In this document: positions 5,238-5,837 of the stretch, one piece after another
Position numbering within the stretch: the stretch's first letter is position 1
How the letters are laid out: the number at the start of each line of letters is the position of its first letter
Assembly (NCBI GenBank): GCA_003645215.1
Contig: QNEM01000138.1
Coordinates: 1-5,837 of the forward strand
Length of the DNA: 5,837 nt
Reading direction: 5' to 3'
From: Gammaproteobacteria bacterium
GTDB taxonomy: Bacteria > Pseudomonadota > Gammaproteobacteria > Eutrophobiales > Eutrophobiaceae
The notes under the pieces: generated by a model
Database searches by the model: none
What the model saw: the letters and a program-made list of their open reading frames with translations, nothing else
Told to the model about the DNA's origin: nothing
Translations under genes and position numbers: made by a program

Positions 5238-5837
5238 ATGAAATTTGGTCATTACTTTATCGACAGACCACGGTTTGCCGTTGTCATTTCCATATTGATC
5301 GTGATCATAGGCACATTGTCATATAGTACTTTGCCAGTCAGTCAGTATCCCGAGATTGCGCCTCCGACAATTATCGTGAATGCAACCTATCCTGGTGCTT
5401 CACCAGAGATTATTGCTAATACCGTTGCTACACCAATTGAACAAGAAATTAATGGTATTGAAAATATGCTGTACATGACTTCGCAATCCACCAGTGATGG
5501 CGCAATGTCTCTAACAGTTACATTTAAACAGGGAACTGATCTCGATACGGCACAGGTACAGGTTCAAAATCGCATTGCCAAAGCTGAACCAAGGTTACCT
5601 GAGGAAGTCCGTCGGCTTGGGATCATTGCACAAAAAAGCTCACCTAATCTAATGATGGTCATTCATCTTGAATCACCAGATAGTAGTTTTGATGAACTTT
5701 ACATTAGTAATTATGCCATGCTGCAGGTGCGAGATGAGCTTGCACGTATAGATGGCGTAGGAGACCTTGTTGTGTTCGGTGCACGCGAATACAGTATGAG
5801 GATATGGCTAAATCCTGAGCGTATGGCAGCCTTACAG
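5238..5837 (+). CDS. RND multidrug efflux permease, HAE1 family (5' part)
   Basis: Inner-membrane proton-driven pump of the AcrB/MexF type. Only the first 200 codons lie in the window and the frame is open to the last base; full-length members have about 1,040 residues. The start MKFGHYFIDRPRFAVVISIL is the family's usual beginning: a short amphipathic helix with RP at 10-11, then transmembrane helix 1 (about 12-31). Next is the porter domain, with LPVSQYPEIAPPTIIVNATY at 32-51, the TVATPIEQEINGIENMLYM stretch at 62-80, TFKQGTDLDTAQVQVQNR at 95-112 and LPEEVRRLG at 120-128. AAGGA (5224-5228), inside the end of the adaptor gene, lies 9 nt before the ATG, and the two genes are only 6 bp apart, so they are almost certainly co-transcribed and translationally linked. 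An outer-membrane channel gene may follow beyond the window. No defect is visible in this portion. Confidence 0.95.
   Translation, partial: MKFGHYFIDRPRFAVVISILIVIIGTLSYSTLPVSQYPEIAPPTIIVNATYPGASPEIIANTVATPIEQEINGIENMLYMTSQSTSDGAMSLTVTFKQGTDLDTAQVQVQNRIAKAEPRLPEEVRRLGIIAQKSSPNLMMVIHLESPDSSFDELYISNYAMLQVRDELARIDGVGDLVVFGAREYSMRIWLNPERMAALQ

Overview
The window looks like chromosomal DNA of a Gram-negative proteobacterium with moderate G+C content, most likely a gammaproteobacterium or a close relative. This is inferred from three things: a lipoprotein-anchored RND efflux adaptor followed by an HAE1-type RND permease, a two-domain polyphosphate:AMP phosphotransferase of the Pseudomonas/Acinetobacter type, and an FNR/ANR-type DNA box. 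No taxon-specific marker is present, so the placement is tentative.

Left half (about 1-2950), phosphate and polyphosphate. A complete PiT-family phosphate transporter gene (26-1051, minus) diverges from a complete polyphosphate:AMP phosphotransferase gene (1461-2948, plus) across a 409-bp intergenic region. That region holds the clearest regulatory signal on this side: a near-perfect FNR/ANR-type palindrome (1312-1325) centred exactly where a class II activator site should lie relative to a good -10 element (TATACT, 1348-1353). The simplest reading is that the enzyme turning AMP plus polyphosphate into ADP is induced when oxygen is scarce. The neighbouring low-affinity phosphate carrier would handle the phosphate that goes into or comes out of polyphosphate.

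Middle (2949-3273). These 325 bp hold no convincing gene. They contain a run of nine C, a short TGTCC/GGACA dyad and a 10-bp inverted repeat near the two edges. This could be a worn mobile-element remnant, but that is unproven.

Right half (3274-5837), multidrug efflux. A TetR/AcrR-family repressor gene (3274-3921, minus) diverges from an efflux operon: a MexE/AcrA-like periplasmic adaptor lipoprotein (4035-5231) and the first 200 codons of an AcrB/MexF-like inner-membrane pump (5238 to the window edge). The 113-bp gap between repressor and adaptor contains two overlapping opposed promoters around a 6-2-6 palindrome (3971-3984), the expected layout for a TetR repressor controlling both itself and the pump. 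A second perfect dyad (3926-3950) lies in the repressor leader and overlaps the pump's -35.

The genes belong to well-known families. I see no wholly new system. The points most worth following are the oxygen-type control of the polyphosphate enzyme, the altered signature residues in the phosphate transporter, and the compact divergent operator region of the efflux locus.
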